Source of the DNA: Streptomyces amritsarensis
GTDB lineage: Bacteria; Actinomycetota; Actinomycetes; Streptomycetales; Streptomycetaceae
NCBI RefSeq assembly: GCF_001953875.1
Contig: NZ_MQUR01000035.1
Span: forward strand, 19,725 to 65,250
Direction of reading: 5' to 3'
DNA: 45,526 nt
The translations under genes and the position numbers were made by a program. Positions 8,406 through 16,300 of the stretch are shown one piece after another; the first letter of the stretch is position 1, and each line of letters starts with the position of its first letter. Under the pieces are notes generated by a model. The model saw only the letters and a program-made list of their open reading frames with translations. It searched no databases and was not told the origin of the DNA.

Positions 8406-9887
8406 TCAGTTGCCGCCCAGGGCCCCGAGGTCATGCGCGTAGCGGCCGGCCGCGTCGGCGATGACGTCGATGTTGACGTCGAAGGAACGCATGTCGATGT
8501 TGGCGAGGTCGTCGCCGGGCGTGTGGTGGTTCACGTCGTACGCGGTGCCCGCCCGGCCGCCGAATCTGGCTGCCTGGGCCTCGGTCTTGAGGCCGTCGGA
8601 GCCGGTGAAGGTGCCTCCCGAGGGGATGCCTGCCGCGAGGAAGGGCGCATAGTCCGACAGGCCGACGAAGTCGGTGCCCTCGTGCGGGACGCCCTTCGCA
8701 TCGAGGAAGTCGGTGATGCCCTTCTCGAGCTGGGCGGAGCCCTCCGGGCCGGGGCCCGCGCCGACGCGGTCGGAGTCGTCCCCGTCGCTGACGAAGAACG
8801 CGCCGTTCGGCGAGGCGATCGTCTCGAAGTTCAGGTAGAGCCGGATCTGCGCGCGCTGCTCCGGCGTCAGCGCGGAGAGGTACGCATGCGAGCCCGCCAC
8901 GCCGAACTCCTGCGCCGACCACCAGGCGAACCGCACCTTGTTGCCCACCTTGTCCTGCGACTTGGCGAGTTTCAGCGCGACCTGGAGGAGCCCGGCCGAG
9001 CCGGAGCCGTTGCCGTTGATGCCGGGGGTGCCGTGCGGCGAGTCGAGGTAGGAGCCGAGGAGGACCGTGTCGGCGGCGTCCCCGCCGCGGGTCTCCGCCA
9101 CCACGTTGAAGCTCCGGCGGTTCTCGCGCAGTTCGTGGATGTCGAGGGTGACCGTCACCGGCCCGGCGGCGGCCTCCGCGGTCAGCGCCGCACCGTCCTC
9201 CTGGCTGATCCCGCCGGTGGGGATGCGGGCGAGGGAGGAGTCCCCGATGGTCCCGTTGATCTTGCCGGACGTGTTGTTGTAGACGATCGCGCCGAGCGCG
9301 CCCGCCGCGTGGGCATTGCCCTGCTTGACGGCGAAGGAGCAGCCGCCACGCTTGACCAGGGCGATCCTGCCGGTGAACGCGCCCGCCGCGAAGTCGCCCG
9401 GCTCGCAGCCGTGGGTGTTGTCGGCGTCGACGGGGACCACGGCCAGCTCCCCGGTGACCCCGCCCTCGGGGCTGCGGGCGGTGAACGCCATGAGCTGGAC
9501 GGTGACCTCGCGCGGGGTGGGCGAGTCGACAGTGAGGGATTCGGCGAGGTCCTCGGTGTAGACGAAGCCGAACTCCTGGCGGGAGGTCCGGTAGCCGGCG
9601 TTGCGCAGCACCCCCTCCACGTACGCGGCCGAGGCCTCGTGGCCCTTCGAACTCGCGACCCTGCTGCCGCCGTTGTAGTCCGCGGCCGACTGGAACACCC
9701 GCAGGTGCCGCAGGGCGTCCTCGGCCGTGGACTCCCGGACGAGTTGCGCCGCCAGGGCCGCGCCGCGGGCGGCGGCCCGGCCCGGGTCTTCGGCGCCCGC
9801 GGCGGCGGGGCCGGCGAGGAGCAGCGGGAAGGCCAGTGCGGCGGCGGCCAGGGTGGCGGTCGCCGCGGCGGTACGACGTGCGGACAT
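8406..9887 (-). CDS. secreted M28-family peptidase homologue with lost metal ligands
   Basis: The 493-aa product has a signal peptide (MSARRTAAATATLAAAALAF, then AGPAAAGA), a PA domain (about 138-255, with GCEPGDFAAGAFTGRIALVKRG) and an M28 domain like S. griseus aminopeptidase. The active site is eroded. The HLDSV His ligand is Tyr280, the bridging Asp of GINDNGSG is Gly292, the catalytic Glu is Gln326 (WWSAQEFG), and the Asp of LNFDMI is Glu355. Only Glu327 and His455 remain, and even the conserved SDHAPF reads SDYAPF. It is probably a non-catalytic paralogue that binds peptides or surfaces. ATG 9887 is preferred over GTG 9905 because it sits directly before the signal peptide. Confidence 0.85.
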   Translation of the reverse strand: MSARRTAAATATLAAAALAFPLLLAGPAAAGAEDPGRAAARGAALAAQLVRESTAEDALRHLRVFQSAADYNGGSRVASSKGHEASAAYVEGVLRNAGYRTSRQEFGFVYTEDLAESLTVDSPTPREVTVQLMAFTARSPEGGVTGELAVVPVDADNTHGCEPGDFAAGAFTGRIALVKRGGCSFAVKQGNAHAAGALGAIVYNNTSGKINGTIGDSSLARIPTGGISQEDGAALTAEAAAGPVTVTLDIHELRENRRSFNVVAETRGGDAADTVLLGSYLDSPHGTPGINGNGSGSAGLLQVALKLAKSQDKVGNKVRFAWWSAQEFGVAGSHAYLSALTPEQRAQIRLYLNFETIASPNGAFFVSDGDDSDRVGAGPGPEGSAQLEKGITDFLDAKGVPHEGTDFVGLSDYAPFLAAGIPSGGTFTGSDGLKTEAQAARFGGRAGTAYDVNHHTPGDDLANIDMRSFDVNIDVIADAAGRYAHDLGALGGN

Positions 9888-10255
9888 GGCTGGGTGCCCT
9901 CTCACGGCAGGTCGAACGGACCGGTCGGCAGGGCCGTGGTCGGCGGTCGACGATCGGGAAGTGCGTGCGTGTCGGGAGGAGATCGAGGCACGCTAACCCT
10001 GCGGCGGGCCCCTGCCAAGGAGAAGACCCGAGCCGGGGCCGGGCGCCCCGATGATTGGCCGATATGCGGCGGGCATACGACCGAGGACGGCTGCCGGTTC
10101 GCAATTCATCTATTTTTATTGGAAGTTGGCTGGTTCGTGCCCCTGACACCCTCTCGCGGGATCCCGTATCCATTGTCGTGAGCGCCGGTGAGCCCCACCG
10201 CGTGCCGACAGGACAGTGCGCCCGAGGGCGCCGGTAGCGCGGGGGTGGCAGACCA
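9888..10255. promoter_or_regulatory. divergent promoter region of the M28 gene and the SARP gene
   Basis: These 368 bases lie between two divergently transcribed genes and show no gene of their own. An AT-rich island at about 10098-10130 (ATTCATCTATTTTTATTGG) stands out from the GC-rich surroundings. It is the likeliest promoter or regulator-binding zone for the SARP gene. Confidence 0.45.
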
Positions 10256-11212
10256 ATGCTGGCCAGAACCGAAAGATCCTCGTCAGATCCCGTCCACGGC
10301 CCTCCGGCGGACCCCGACTTACCCGGTTGTCCCCGGCCCGTCCCAGACCCGACCGGCGGGGGCGGGCCGGCCGACGGGCCGACGTACCGGATCCTGGGGC
10401 CCCTGGAGGTCCGCCGGGGCGGGGTGCCGTGCACGCCCAGCTCCCTGAAGCGGCGCGCCCTGCTCACGCTGCTGCTGCTGCACGCCAACCGCCGCTTCCC
10501 GATCCGCTCCCTGATCGGCGAGTTGTGGGACGGCCGGCCGCCGCGCTCGGCCGTGGCGACCGTGCAGATGTACGTGTCCGGGCTGCGGCGTGTGCTCGCC
10601 CCCGAGCACAGCCGCGGGGGCGGCGACCCCCGCAGGCACCCGCTGCTGCTCACCTCCGGCAACGGCTACCTGCTGCGCGTACAGCCGGGGGAGCTGGACC
10701 TCGACCGGTTCCGCACGCTGGCCGCGCGCGGCCGGGAACTGCGGGCCGCGGGCCACTGCACCACCGCGGCAGAATCGTTTCACCGGGCCCTGGCCCTCTG
10801 GCGGGGCACCCCCTTCGAGGACCTCGGACCGGCCTGCCTGCCCGCGCACTACACCGTCCGGCTCGAAGAGGAGCGGCTCGCCCTCGTCCACGACCGGATC
10901 GGCGCCGACATCTGCAGCGGCTGGGCCCGCGAGGTCGTCGGCGAGCTGGAGGAGCTGTGCGCGCGCCACCCGCTGCGCGAGGACTTCCACGAGCAGCTCA
11001 TGCTCGCCCTGGCCGCCGCGGGCCGCCGCGCCGAGGCCCTGCACGCCTACACCCGGGCCCGGCGCGCCATGGTGGAGGACACCGGAATCGAACCGGGACC
11101 GGGCCTGCGCGCGGCCCAGCAGGCCCTGCTCAGCGGGGCCCGGCCCGACAACACCCGGCACGACGGCTGCCGCCCGGCGCGCGCACTCCACCCCGCGGCG
11201 CTCGGCCGCTGA
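10256..11212 (+). CDS. SARP-family transcriptional activator
   Basis: The 318-aa product has the two SARP domains and nothing more. An OmpR-like winged helix (about 44-142) contains YRILGPLEVRRGG, LKRRALLTLLLLHANR and VQMYVSGLRRVL. A BTAD helical domain (about 147-290) contains LDLDRFRTLAARGRELRAAG and REDFHEQLMLALAAAGRRAEAL. This is the compact DnrI/ActII-ORF4-like form; such proteins switch on antibiotic clusters by binding heptamer repeats near -35 boxes. It faces the flavin reductase/TPR/protease/peptide genes across a shared terminator, which makes it the likely pathway-specific activator of that set. That link is inferred from position. Confidence 0.9.
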   Translation: MLARTERSSSDPVHGPPADPDLPGCPRPVPDPTGGGGPADGPTYRILGPLEVRRGGVPCTPSSLKRRALLTLLLLHANRRFPIRSLIGELWDGRPPRSAVATVQMYVSGLRRVLAPEHSRGGGDPRRHPLLLTSGNGYLLRVQPGELDLDRFRTLAARGRELRAAGHCTTAAESFHRALALWRGTPFEDLGPACLPAHYTVRLEEERLALVHDRIGADICSGWAREVVGELEELCARHPLREDFHEQLMLALAAAGRRAEALHAYTRARRAMVEDTGIEPGPGLRAAQQALLSGARPDNTRHDGCRPARALHPAALGR

Positions 11213-11330
11213 GGGCCGCACGACCGCGCATCCACAGGGCCACGGGTACGTACGGCTGCGGGTACGTACAGCTGCGGCTTCGCACGACCGTCACTCGCAC
11301 GCAGCCGTACACCAGCCCCCGCAGACAGCA

Positions 11331-11365
11331 GTACGCCGGTACGCGCGCTCCGCGTACCGGCGTAC
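11331..11365. terminator. bidirectional hairpin between the SARP and flavin reductase genes
   Basis: A perfect 15-bp stem (GTACGCCGGTACGCG and complement) with the loop CGCTC lies between the convergent gene ends. The preceding stretch (11245-11300) also repeats GGTACGTAC twice. Confidence 0.8.
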
Positions 11366-11390
11366 CCACCCTGCTGCCCGCCCGCCCCGC

Positions 11391-11963
11391 TCAGCCCCCG
11401 AGGCTCCAGTCGAGCCGCCGCCGGAAGTACACCAGGGGATCGTCCTCCGCCACCGCGCAGCCGACCACCTCGCCCACCACGATCACGTGGTCGCCGTGCG
11501 GGATCACCGCCCCCGCACGGCACTTCGCGTACACCGGGACGCCCGCCAGCCGCGGCACCGTCCCGTCCCAGTCCCAGAGCACGTCGGCGAACTTGTCCCG
11601 GGAGCTGCCCGCGAAGGTCCTCGCCAGCGCCGCGTGGCTGCGGGCCAGCAGGTGGACACCGAAGTACGCGTCCGGCTCGGCCGTGATCTCCCGGCAGGTG
11701 CGGGAGGTGCGCGCCAGCGCGACGAGCACCGACGGCGGGTCCGCACTGTACGAGCAGACGGAGGAGACGAGCAGCCCCGAGGGCCGGCCGTCGCCCCGCC
11801 GGGCGCAGACCACCGCCACCCCCGAGACCAGCCGCGACATGGCCTCGGTGAACGCGGCCCCGGACACGGCCCCAGACGCGGCCCCGGACGCGGCCCCGCC
11901 GGCCCCGCGCTCCCGCTGCATCTCCTGGCGCTCCTGCTGCTTCTCCTGCTGACGGAGGTCCAC
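11391..11963 (-). CDS. flavin reductase-like domain protein
   Basis: The 190-aa product carries the flavin-reductase (FMN-binding split-barrel) fold: FTEAMSRLVSGVAVVCARR, then SGLLVSSVCSYSADPPSVLVAL, YFGVHLLARSHAALARTFAG, and a closing GDHVIVVGEVVGCAV. Members supply reduced FMN/FAD to two-component monooxygenases or bind flavin themselves. The first 35 residues are Gln/Glu/Arg-rich and then a GAASGAASGAVSG run encoded by a 12-base tandem repeat (about 11860-11900). GTG 11963 starts 8 bases after the TPR gene stop, with AGGGG just upstream, so the two are co-transcribed. No monooxygenase partner is in the window. Confidence 0.85.
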   Translation of the reverse strand: MDLRQQEKQQERQEMQRERGAGGAASGAASGAVSGAAFTEAMSRLVSGVAVVCARRGDGRPSGLLVSSVCSYSADPPSVLVALARTSRTCREITAEPDAYFGVHLLARSHAALARTFAGSSRDKFADVLWDWDGTVPRLAGVPVYAKCRAGAVIPHGDHVIVVGEVVGCAVAEDDPLVYFRRRLDWSLGG

Positions 11964-11971
11964 CCCGGCCC

Positions 11972-14113
11972 CTACGGCTGCGCCCGCTCGGCCGCGCGCA
12001 GGCAGGTCTCACGGCGGCTGCGGGCCTCTTCGTCGTCGGTGACGGCGAGGACCGCGTCGAAGTCGGCCACCGCCTGGACCAGGCTGCCCGCCGCCTCGTG
12101 GACCATCCCCCGGTTGAACCGGAACTCGGGCCGGGCCTCCAGCTCCACCGCCCGGTTGAAATCGGCCAGTGCGGCGGTCAGGTCGCCTTCCACATAGGCG
12201 AGTTCGCCTTTGATCGCCCAGGCCTCGGCCAGCTCCGGATCGTGGCGCAGGGCCGCGTCGAGGGAGTCGCGGGCCTCGGCCGTACGCCCTTCCTCCCCCC
12301 ACAACCGGCCCTGGAGGCACAGCAGATGGGGGTGCTCGGCGTCGACCAGCAGCCCGGCCTCGACATCGGCCAGGGCCGCCTTGGCCTCGCCCTGGTCGGC
12401 CAGCAGGCCCGCGCGGGCGAGGAGGGCCTCCAGGTTGCCCGGCTCCAGTTCGAGGGCCCGGTCGAAGTCGGCCAGCGCGCCGTCGAGGTCGCCGAGTTCG
12501 AGCCGGGCCTCACCGCGGTTGTAGTGCACCTCGGGGAAGGGCGCTTCCAAGGTGATGGCCCGCTCGTAGTCGGCGATGGCCTCCTCGATGCGGCCGAGCC
12601 GGCGCAGCATGCTTCCGCGGTTGAAGTAGTGGTCGGCGAAGTCGTGGTCCAGTTCCATGATGGAGGCGTAGTCCTCCAGAGCGTCCTCCAGCCGGCCGCT
12701 CATGCCGTTGACCTGGGCGCGGTTGTAGCGCAGCCCGACGCGGTGCCAGGTCCGCTCTCCGATGCCGAGCTCCCGGTCGAGCCGCTCGATGCCCTCGTCC
12801 AGCAGCCGCAGGGCCTCGTCGGGGCGGCCGGCGCGGACCTCGACCAGCGCCAGGCCGTTGCGGTTGAACACGGAGAAGAAGGCGCGTTCCTTCAGGTCCG
12901 GCAGCAGGTCCGAGATCGCGATGGCCTGGTTGACGTACGCGCGGGCCCTGCGCTCGTCGCGCAGCTCCGGCGGGAAGTGGCGGGCGTACAGCATGCCCGT
13001 CTCGTAGGCGAGGCTCATGTGGTGCTTGGGCAGGGTGGTCTGCGAGCGCGCCTCCTCCTGGACGGCGGCGGACTCCTCCGGCCGTCCGGCAGCCGCCAGG
13101 CACACGCCCGTCTCGCGGGTGAAAGGCCACCACAGGTCCGGCCGGACGTCGGGGCCCGTACGGTGGCGGCCCTCCTCGCCCATCTCGGCCGCCGCGTGAT
13201 AGAGGCCCAGGTACTTGCAGCGGAGCTGGGCCCAGCGCAGGGCGTCGAGTCCGGCGCCGTCGCCGTCGCTGCCGCGCAGCAGGTGGTAGGGAAGGGTGCC
13301 CAGCCGGAGCGAGGGCTCCTCCTCGGCGCGGGCGGCGACCTCCTCGGCCCGGCGGTCGTGCAGGGCAGCGCGCTCGGGGCCGGTGAGGGCCTCGTACGCG
13401 GCGCGCAGTGCGGGCTCGTCACTGATGCAGTCGCCGTCCACGTACCGGGCGGCGGCCTCGGCCAGGCTGCCGGACCCGGCGCCGTCGGGGGCCGGCCCGT
13501 CGGGCTCGGCGCCCGCGGGGGCCCCGGGGCGGTGGACGCGGGTGGTGCGCACGGCGAGTTCCGCGGGCAGGGACACGGAGACCATGCCCGGCGGATCTTC
13601 GAGCTCCGCGGTGTCGGTGGCGACGACCAGGGTCAAAAGCTCGGCGGGGATCCGGCGCAGGGCGGCGGCGAGGAACTCGTGGTCGGTGACGTCGGCGTGC
13701 TGCACGTTCTCCACGACGAGGGTGCGCGGGCCGTCCCCGGATCCGGGCAGGGCCGCGAGCAGGAAGTCCACGATCCCGTGCGAGACGCGCAGCGAGTGCA
13801 GCCGGGCCGGGTAGCGGCTGGCCTCGCCGGGGGCATTGGCCAGCTTCTCCAGGGCGCGGATCATCTGCGGTACGAGGGGCGCCAGTTCCGGGGTGCTCTC
13901 CTGGAGCTCGATGTAGTGGCGGCCGGCCAGTTCGGGCATGCGGCGCAGCGCCTCGGGGGCGACCTGGCGCAGCAGGGCGCCCGCCGCGGAGTAGGGGCCG
14001 CGCAGCCGACGGTGCGCGTCGACCACGGCCAGGGGGGCGGGCAGGCCGAGTCCGGCCCGCAGACGGTCGCGTTCGCGGCGCAGGGGCGCCGCGATCCAGT
14101 AGTGGCCGGTCAT
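11972..14113 (-). CDS. TPR protein with a vestigial STAND-like N-terminal region
   Basis: The 713-aa product starts at ATG 14113 behind AAGGAG. Residues 1 to about 330 resemble the ATPase region of LuxR/STAND regulators: a Walker-B-like strand TLVVENVQHADVTDHEF and a sensor-like strand LLTLVVATDTAELEDPPG. No P-loop GxxGxGK is present. From about residue 370 to the end there are many TPRs, such as YNRGEARLELGDLDGALADFDRALELEPGN, ending at EARSRRETCLRAAERAQP. It probably serves as a protein-protein scaffold or regulator rather than an NTPase. It sits between the membrane protease and the flavin reductase in one transcription direction. Confidence 0.85.
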   Translation of the reverse strand: MTGHYWIAAPLRRERDRLRAGLGLPAPLAVVDAHRRLRGPYSAAGALLRQVAPEALRRMPELAGRHYIELQESTPELAPLVPQMIRALEKLANAPGEASRYPARLHSLRVSHGIVDFLLAALPGSGDGPRTLVVENVQHADVTDHEFLAAALRRIPAELLTLVVATDTAELEDPPGMVSVSLPAELAVRTTRVHRPGAPAGAEPDGPAPDGAGSGSLAEAAARYVDGDCISDEPALRAAYEALTGPERAALHDRRAEEVAARAEEEPSLRLGTLPYHLLRGSDGDGAGLDALRWAQLRCKYLGLYHAAAEMGEEGRHRTGPDVRPDLWWPFTRETGVCLAAAGRPEESAAVQEEARSQTTLPKHHMSLAYETGMLYARHFPPELRDERRARAYVNQAIAISDLLPDLKERAFFSVFNRNGLALVEVRAGRPDEALRLLDEGIERLDRELGIGERTWHRVGLRYNRAQVNGMSGRLEDALEDYASIMELDHDFADHYFNRGSMLRRLGRIEEAIADYERAITLEAPFPEVHYNRGEARLELGDLDGALADFDRALELEPGNLEALLARAGLLADQGEAKAALADVEAGLLVDAEHPHLLCLQGRLWGEEGRTAEARDSLDAALRHDPELAEAWAIKGELAYVEGDLTAALADFNRAVELEARPEFRFNRGMVHEAAGSLVQAVADFDAVLAVTDDEEARSRRETCLRAAERAQP

Positions 14114-14342
14114 CAGGACTCCTTCGTGGATACCGCGGCCTTCGGGCCGGGGAGGATACGCAGCTCCCGCGTTGCGGGACAGGGGGGAGCCGGTTCGCCT
14201 GCTGGGCGAGGCGGCGTGGCAGGCGGACCGGTCGAGGATCGCGGCCGGAGCCCTGGCCAAGCGGGTGGTCACCGACGCGAAGCGAACACCCGGGCGGGCG
14301 CGGCCCGTCGAGGCGGGGGGCCGAGCCGCCGGCAGGCGCCCG

Positions 14343-15563
14343 TCAGCCGATGACGTGGCGGGTGCGGGAGGCGCGGCCGCGCAGGCGCTCCCGGGCGGCG
14401 ATCCAGATCGTGAGGGCGGTCTGCCAGAAGGCCATGATGAGGAAGGCCGAGGAGTCCAGCAGCTCGACCCAGCTGGAGCCCTCGCCGCCGAAGCGGCTGA
14501 CGGCACCGGAGACCATCTCCACGAAGACGGGGGCGAGGGCCAGCAGGAAGGTGCTGAGGCTGAAGGTGTAGCCGGCCACGATCAGCCAGGAGTACCAGCG
14601 GGCGGCCCGGCGGTCGACGGGGTGCCACAGGGATTCGTCCGCCAGCCCCTCGGTGCGCCCGCGCAGCCGCAGGAAGCGGTTGCGCAGCAGGCGTACGGAC
14701 GTGGTGTGCAGGTCCACGCAGCCGAGCATGGTGGTGATCAGCACGTACACGTCGGTGCGCAGGTAGAGGAAGAACTGCCACAGCACCCGCAGCACGGCGG
14801 CGAAGGCCACCGCGAGGCAGACGCGGCTGGCGGTGGTTTCGCCGCCGCCGGGGCCGCGGGCGGCGTCGGCGACGGTGATGAGGAGGCAGACGAGGACGAC
14901 GTCGGCGACCATCCCGGCGACGATCGGCAGGTAGCGCTTGCGGCGTTCCACGGCGACGAGCCCGTCCAGGGCCGTTTCGACCACGAGGAAGTAGAAGCGG
15001 TGCGACAGCCTGGTCTTGGAGCCGAGGCCCAGACGCCGGGCGGCCAAGGCGTGGAAGGCCTCGTGGACGGCGATCAGGGGAACCGCGGCGACCAGCATGA
15101 CCAGGCTGATGACGGCGTAGTACTCGCTGAACAGCATGTCCTCCGCGGCCGGTACGAGGTCCGGGGAGCGGATCACGCGCCAGAGCGCCCAGGCGGTGAT
15201 CAGCCCGTAGCAGATCCAGGCGGGCGGGGAGAACAGGGCGCGGCCGAGCCGCTGCCAGCGCACCGGGCCCGTCTGCGCGGGCTCCTCGCCCTCCTCGCGG
15301 ACGAAGCCGAGTTCGCGCAGGGCGCCGATGATGTCGTCGATGTCGACCTGTTCGCCGTACTCGGCGCAGTACCAGTGGGCGGCCTGCGACGGGGTGGCGC
15401 CGGCCTCGAGGCGGCGCACGAGGTGGGCGCCGTCGACCGGGAAGATCCCGTAGGAGTCCGTGTCGGGCCGCCCGATGGTGACCTCTTCGCCGTCCTCCAG
15501 GTAGACCAGCGGGTGGAACGGCAGGGGCGTGTCTGGCGCACTGCGGATGCCGTGCTCCGGCAT
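14343..15563 (-). CDS. membrane HExxH metalloprotease with PqqD-like N-terminal domain
   Basis: The 406-aa product begins with a PqqD/RRE-like domain (about 15-90). Its hallmarks are LPFHPLVYLEDGEEVTIGRP, a DSYGIFPVDGAHLVRRLEAG strand-turn-helix and DIDDIIGALRELGFV. At least six membrane segments follow (for example VISLVMLVAAVPLIAV, VADVVLVCLLITVA, LIVAGYTFSLSTFLLAL). The zinc site HEAFH (167-171) lies at the start of a cytoplasm-facing helix, and AGMVAD (around D221) could be the third ligand. The fusion of a leader-recognition domain to an M50-like protease fits a peptide-maturation or leader-removing enzyme. GGAGG precedes the ATG. A tiny Cys-containing peptide gene lies 160 bases upstream. 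Confidence 0.85.
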   Translation of the reverse strand: MPEHGIRSAPDTPLPFHPLVYLEDGEEVTIGRPDTDSYGIFPVDGAHLVRRLEAGATPSQAAHWYCAEYGEQVDIDDIIGALRELGFVREEGEEPAQTGPVRWQRLGRALFSPPAWICYGLITAWALWRVIRSPDLVPAAEDMLFSEYYAVISLVMLVAAVPLIAVHEAFHALAARRLGLGSKTRLSHRFYFLVVETALDGLVAVERRKRYLPIVAGMVADVVLVCLLITVADAARGPGGGETTASRVCLAVAFAAVLRVLWQFFLYLRTDVYVLITTMLGCVDLHTTSVRLLRNRFLRLRGRTEGLADESLWHPVDRRAARWYSWLIVAGYTFSLSTFLLALAPVFVEMVSGAVSRFGGEGSSWVELLDSSAFLIMAFWQTALTIWIAARERLRGRASRTRHVIG

Positions 15564-15624
15564 GGGGCCTCCCTCGGCTTGCGGTCCGGACCGGCTGCGG
15601 GCGGGGCACGCCGCCCGTCAGGCA

Positions 15625-15677
15625 CCGTCGTGCCGGCGGACGGCCCGAGTCGCCTCGGGCGGTCCGGGGCACGACGG
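15625..15677 (-). terminator. hairpin between peptide gene and protease gene (attenuator-like)
   Basis: The outer 10-bp stem CCGTCGTGCC/GGCACGACGG and an inner stem GGAC-GCCCGAG/CTCGGGC-GTCC form a long two-part hairpin. It lies 47 bases after the stop of the 26-codon peptide gene and before the protease gene on the same strand. It may end most transcripts and leave the short peptide mRNA in excess. Confidence 0.6.
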
Positions 15678-15723
15678 CGCCGGGCCCCGGCCGATCAGGT
15701 GCCGGTGCTCAACTGGGCCAGGA

Positions 15724-15804
15724 TCAGTTGGGGTTGGTGTAGACCTGGCACGCCGAGGAGGTCAGACGGACCGGACCGGCCTTGCGGACCTGGATCTTCT
15801 TCAT
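15724..15804 (-). CDS. 26-aa putative ribosomal peptide precursor
   Basis: A short frame too small for routine calling starts at ATG 15804, eight bases after a textbook AAGGAG site, and ends in TGA at 15724. It begins MKKIQVRKAG, a basic leader-like segment, continues through Pro-Val-Arg-Leu-Thr, and ends SSACQVYTNPN. The single Cys near the C-terminus, the Ser/Thr cluster before it, and its place just upstream of a PqqD-like/HExxH membrane protease suggest a RiPP or signalling-peptide precursor. I do not recognise the family. No LanB/LanM, YcaO or radical-SAM enzyme is encoded beside it. Confidence 0.65.
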   Translation of the reverse strand: MKKIQVRKAGPVRLTSSACQVYTNPN

Positions 15805-16008
15805 GGGAATCTCCTTCACATCAGTGGGTGATGCGGACGTGTCCATCCTGGCGAGGACCGCCATCGTTTCCCCAAAACCCCACCAAACGCTTCACGGGAC
15901 GCACACGCGGCGGCGGACCGGGGCACGGCGGGGTAGACACCGGTCACGGACACCCCGAACACCGGCCGGCGCACCCGCCCGCCCCTCCCTCTCCCCTCGC
16001 CCTCCCCG
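15805..16008 (-). promoter_or_regulatory. upstream region of the peptide gene
   Basis: These 204 bases contain no gene and must carry the promoter that drives the peptide gene leftward. Nothing as clear as a consensus -35/-10 pair is visible. A T/G-rich stretch at 15865-15895 (reading TTTGGTGGGGTTTTGGGG on the minus strand) is the only unusual composition. Confidence 0.35.
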
Positions 16009-16242
16009 CTGGACATCAAGGCGATCCGCCGGGACACCCCCGGCACGGCGAACCGGATCCGCCCCGACGACGCGGGCACGGGCCTGATGCCGCGCCAGAC
16101 GCCGCAGGCCGCGATCGGCGGCCATGAGGCGGCCGACCGGGAGCGGACCGACTCCGTGTACGGGCCCCCGGGCCCGGCTGCTGGGCGGGCGCCCGGACGA
16201 CATCGCCCTGCCCGACAACCCGGAAGCGGCATGCCGTGGTCT
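16009..16242 (+). pseudogene. relic of a class-V aminotransferase-fold PLP enzyme
   Basis: The frame from about 16009 reads IKAIRRDTPGTANRIRPDDA, then GTGLMPR and IGGHEAADRERTDSVY. This echoes the N-terminus of class-V aminotransferase-like proteins (DTPG, NNAGAGLMPRPV, EIGGYEAAD). The text then jumps one frame to ARLLGGRPDDIALPDN, which also belongs there. There is an internal deletion after LMPR and a frameshift near 16175, and the PLP-lysine half is missing. It is a short decayed remnant. Confidence 0.55.
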
Positions 16243-16300
16243 GTCGGTGGGCTGGAGGACGGGTGTGTACTGGAGGTCTGCCGCGTCGAGGGGGGAAAGC

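Noticed and set aside
8310..10181. 623-codon plus frame opposite the M28 gene
   Set aside because: It is a composition-driven shadow in high-GC DNA without motifs.
11230..11300. GGTACGTAC repeats as an operator
   Set aside because: They lie after the SARP stop, next to a terminator, so a termination or decay context is more likely.
11391..15804. Assignment of the peptide locus to daptides or lanthipeptides
   Set aside because: A membrane protease alone is not enough; the aminotransferase/decarboxylase/methyltransferase set of daptides and the Lan enzymes are absent.
12098..16127. Two very long plus frames opposite the TPR and protease genes
   Set aside because: They mirror the third-position GC bias of the real minus-strand genes and have no domain pattern.
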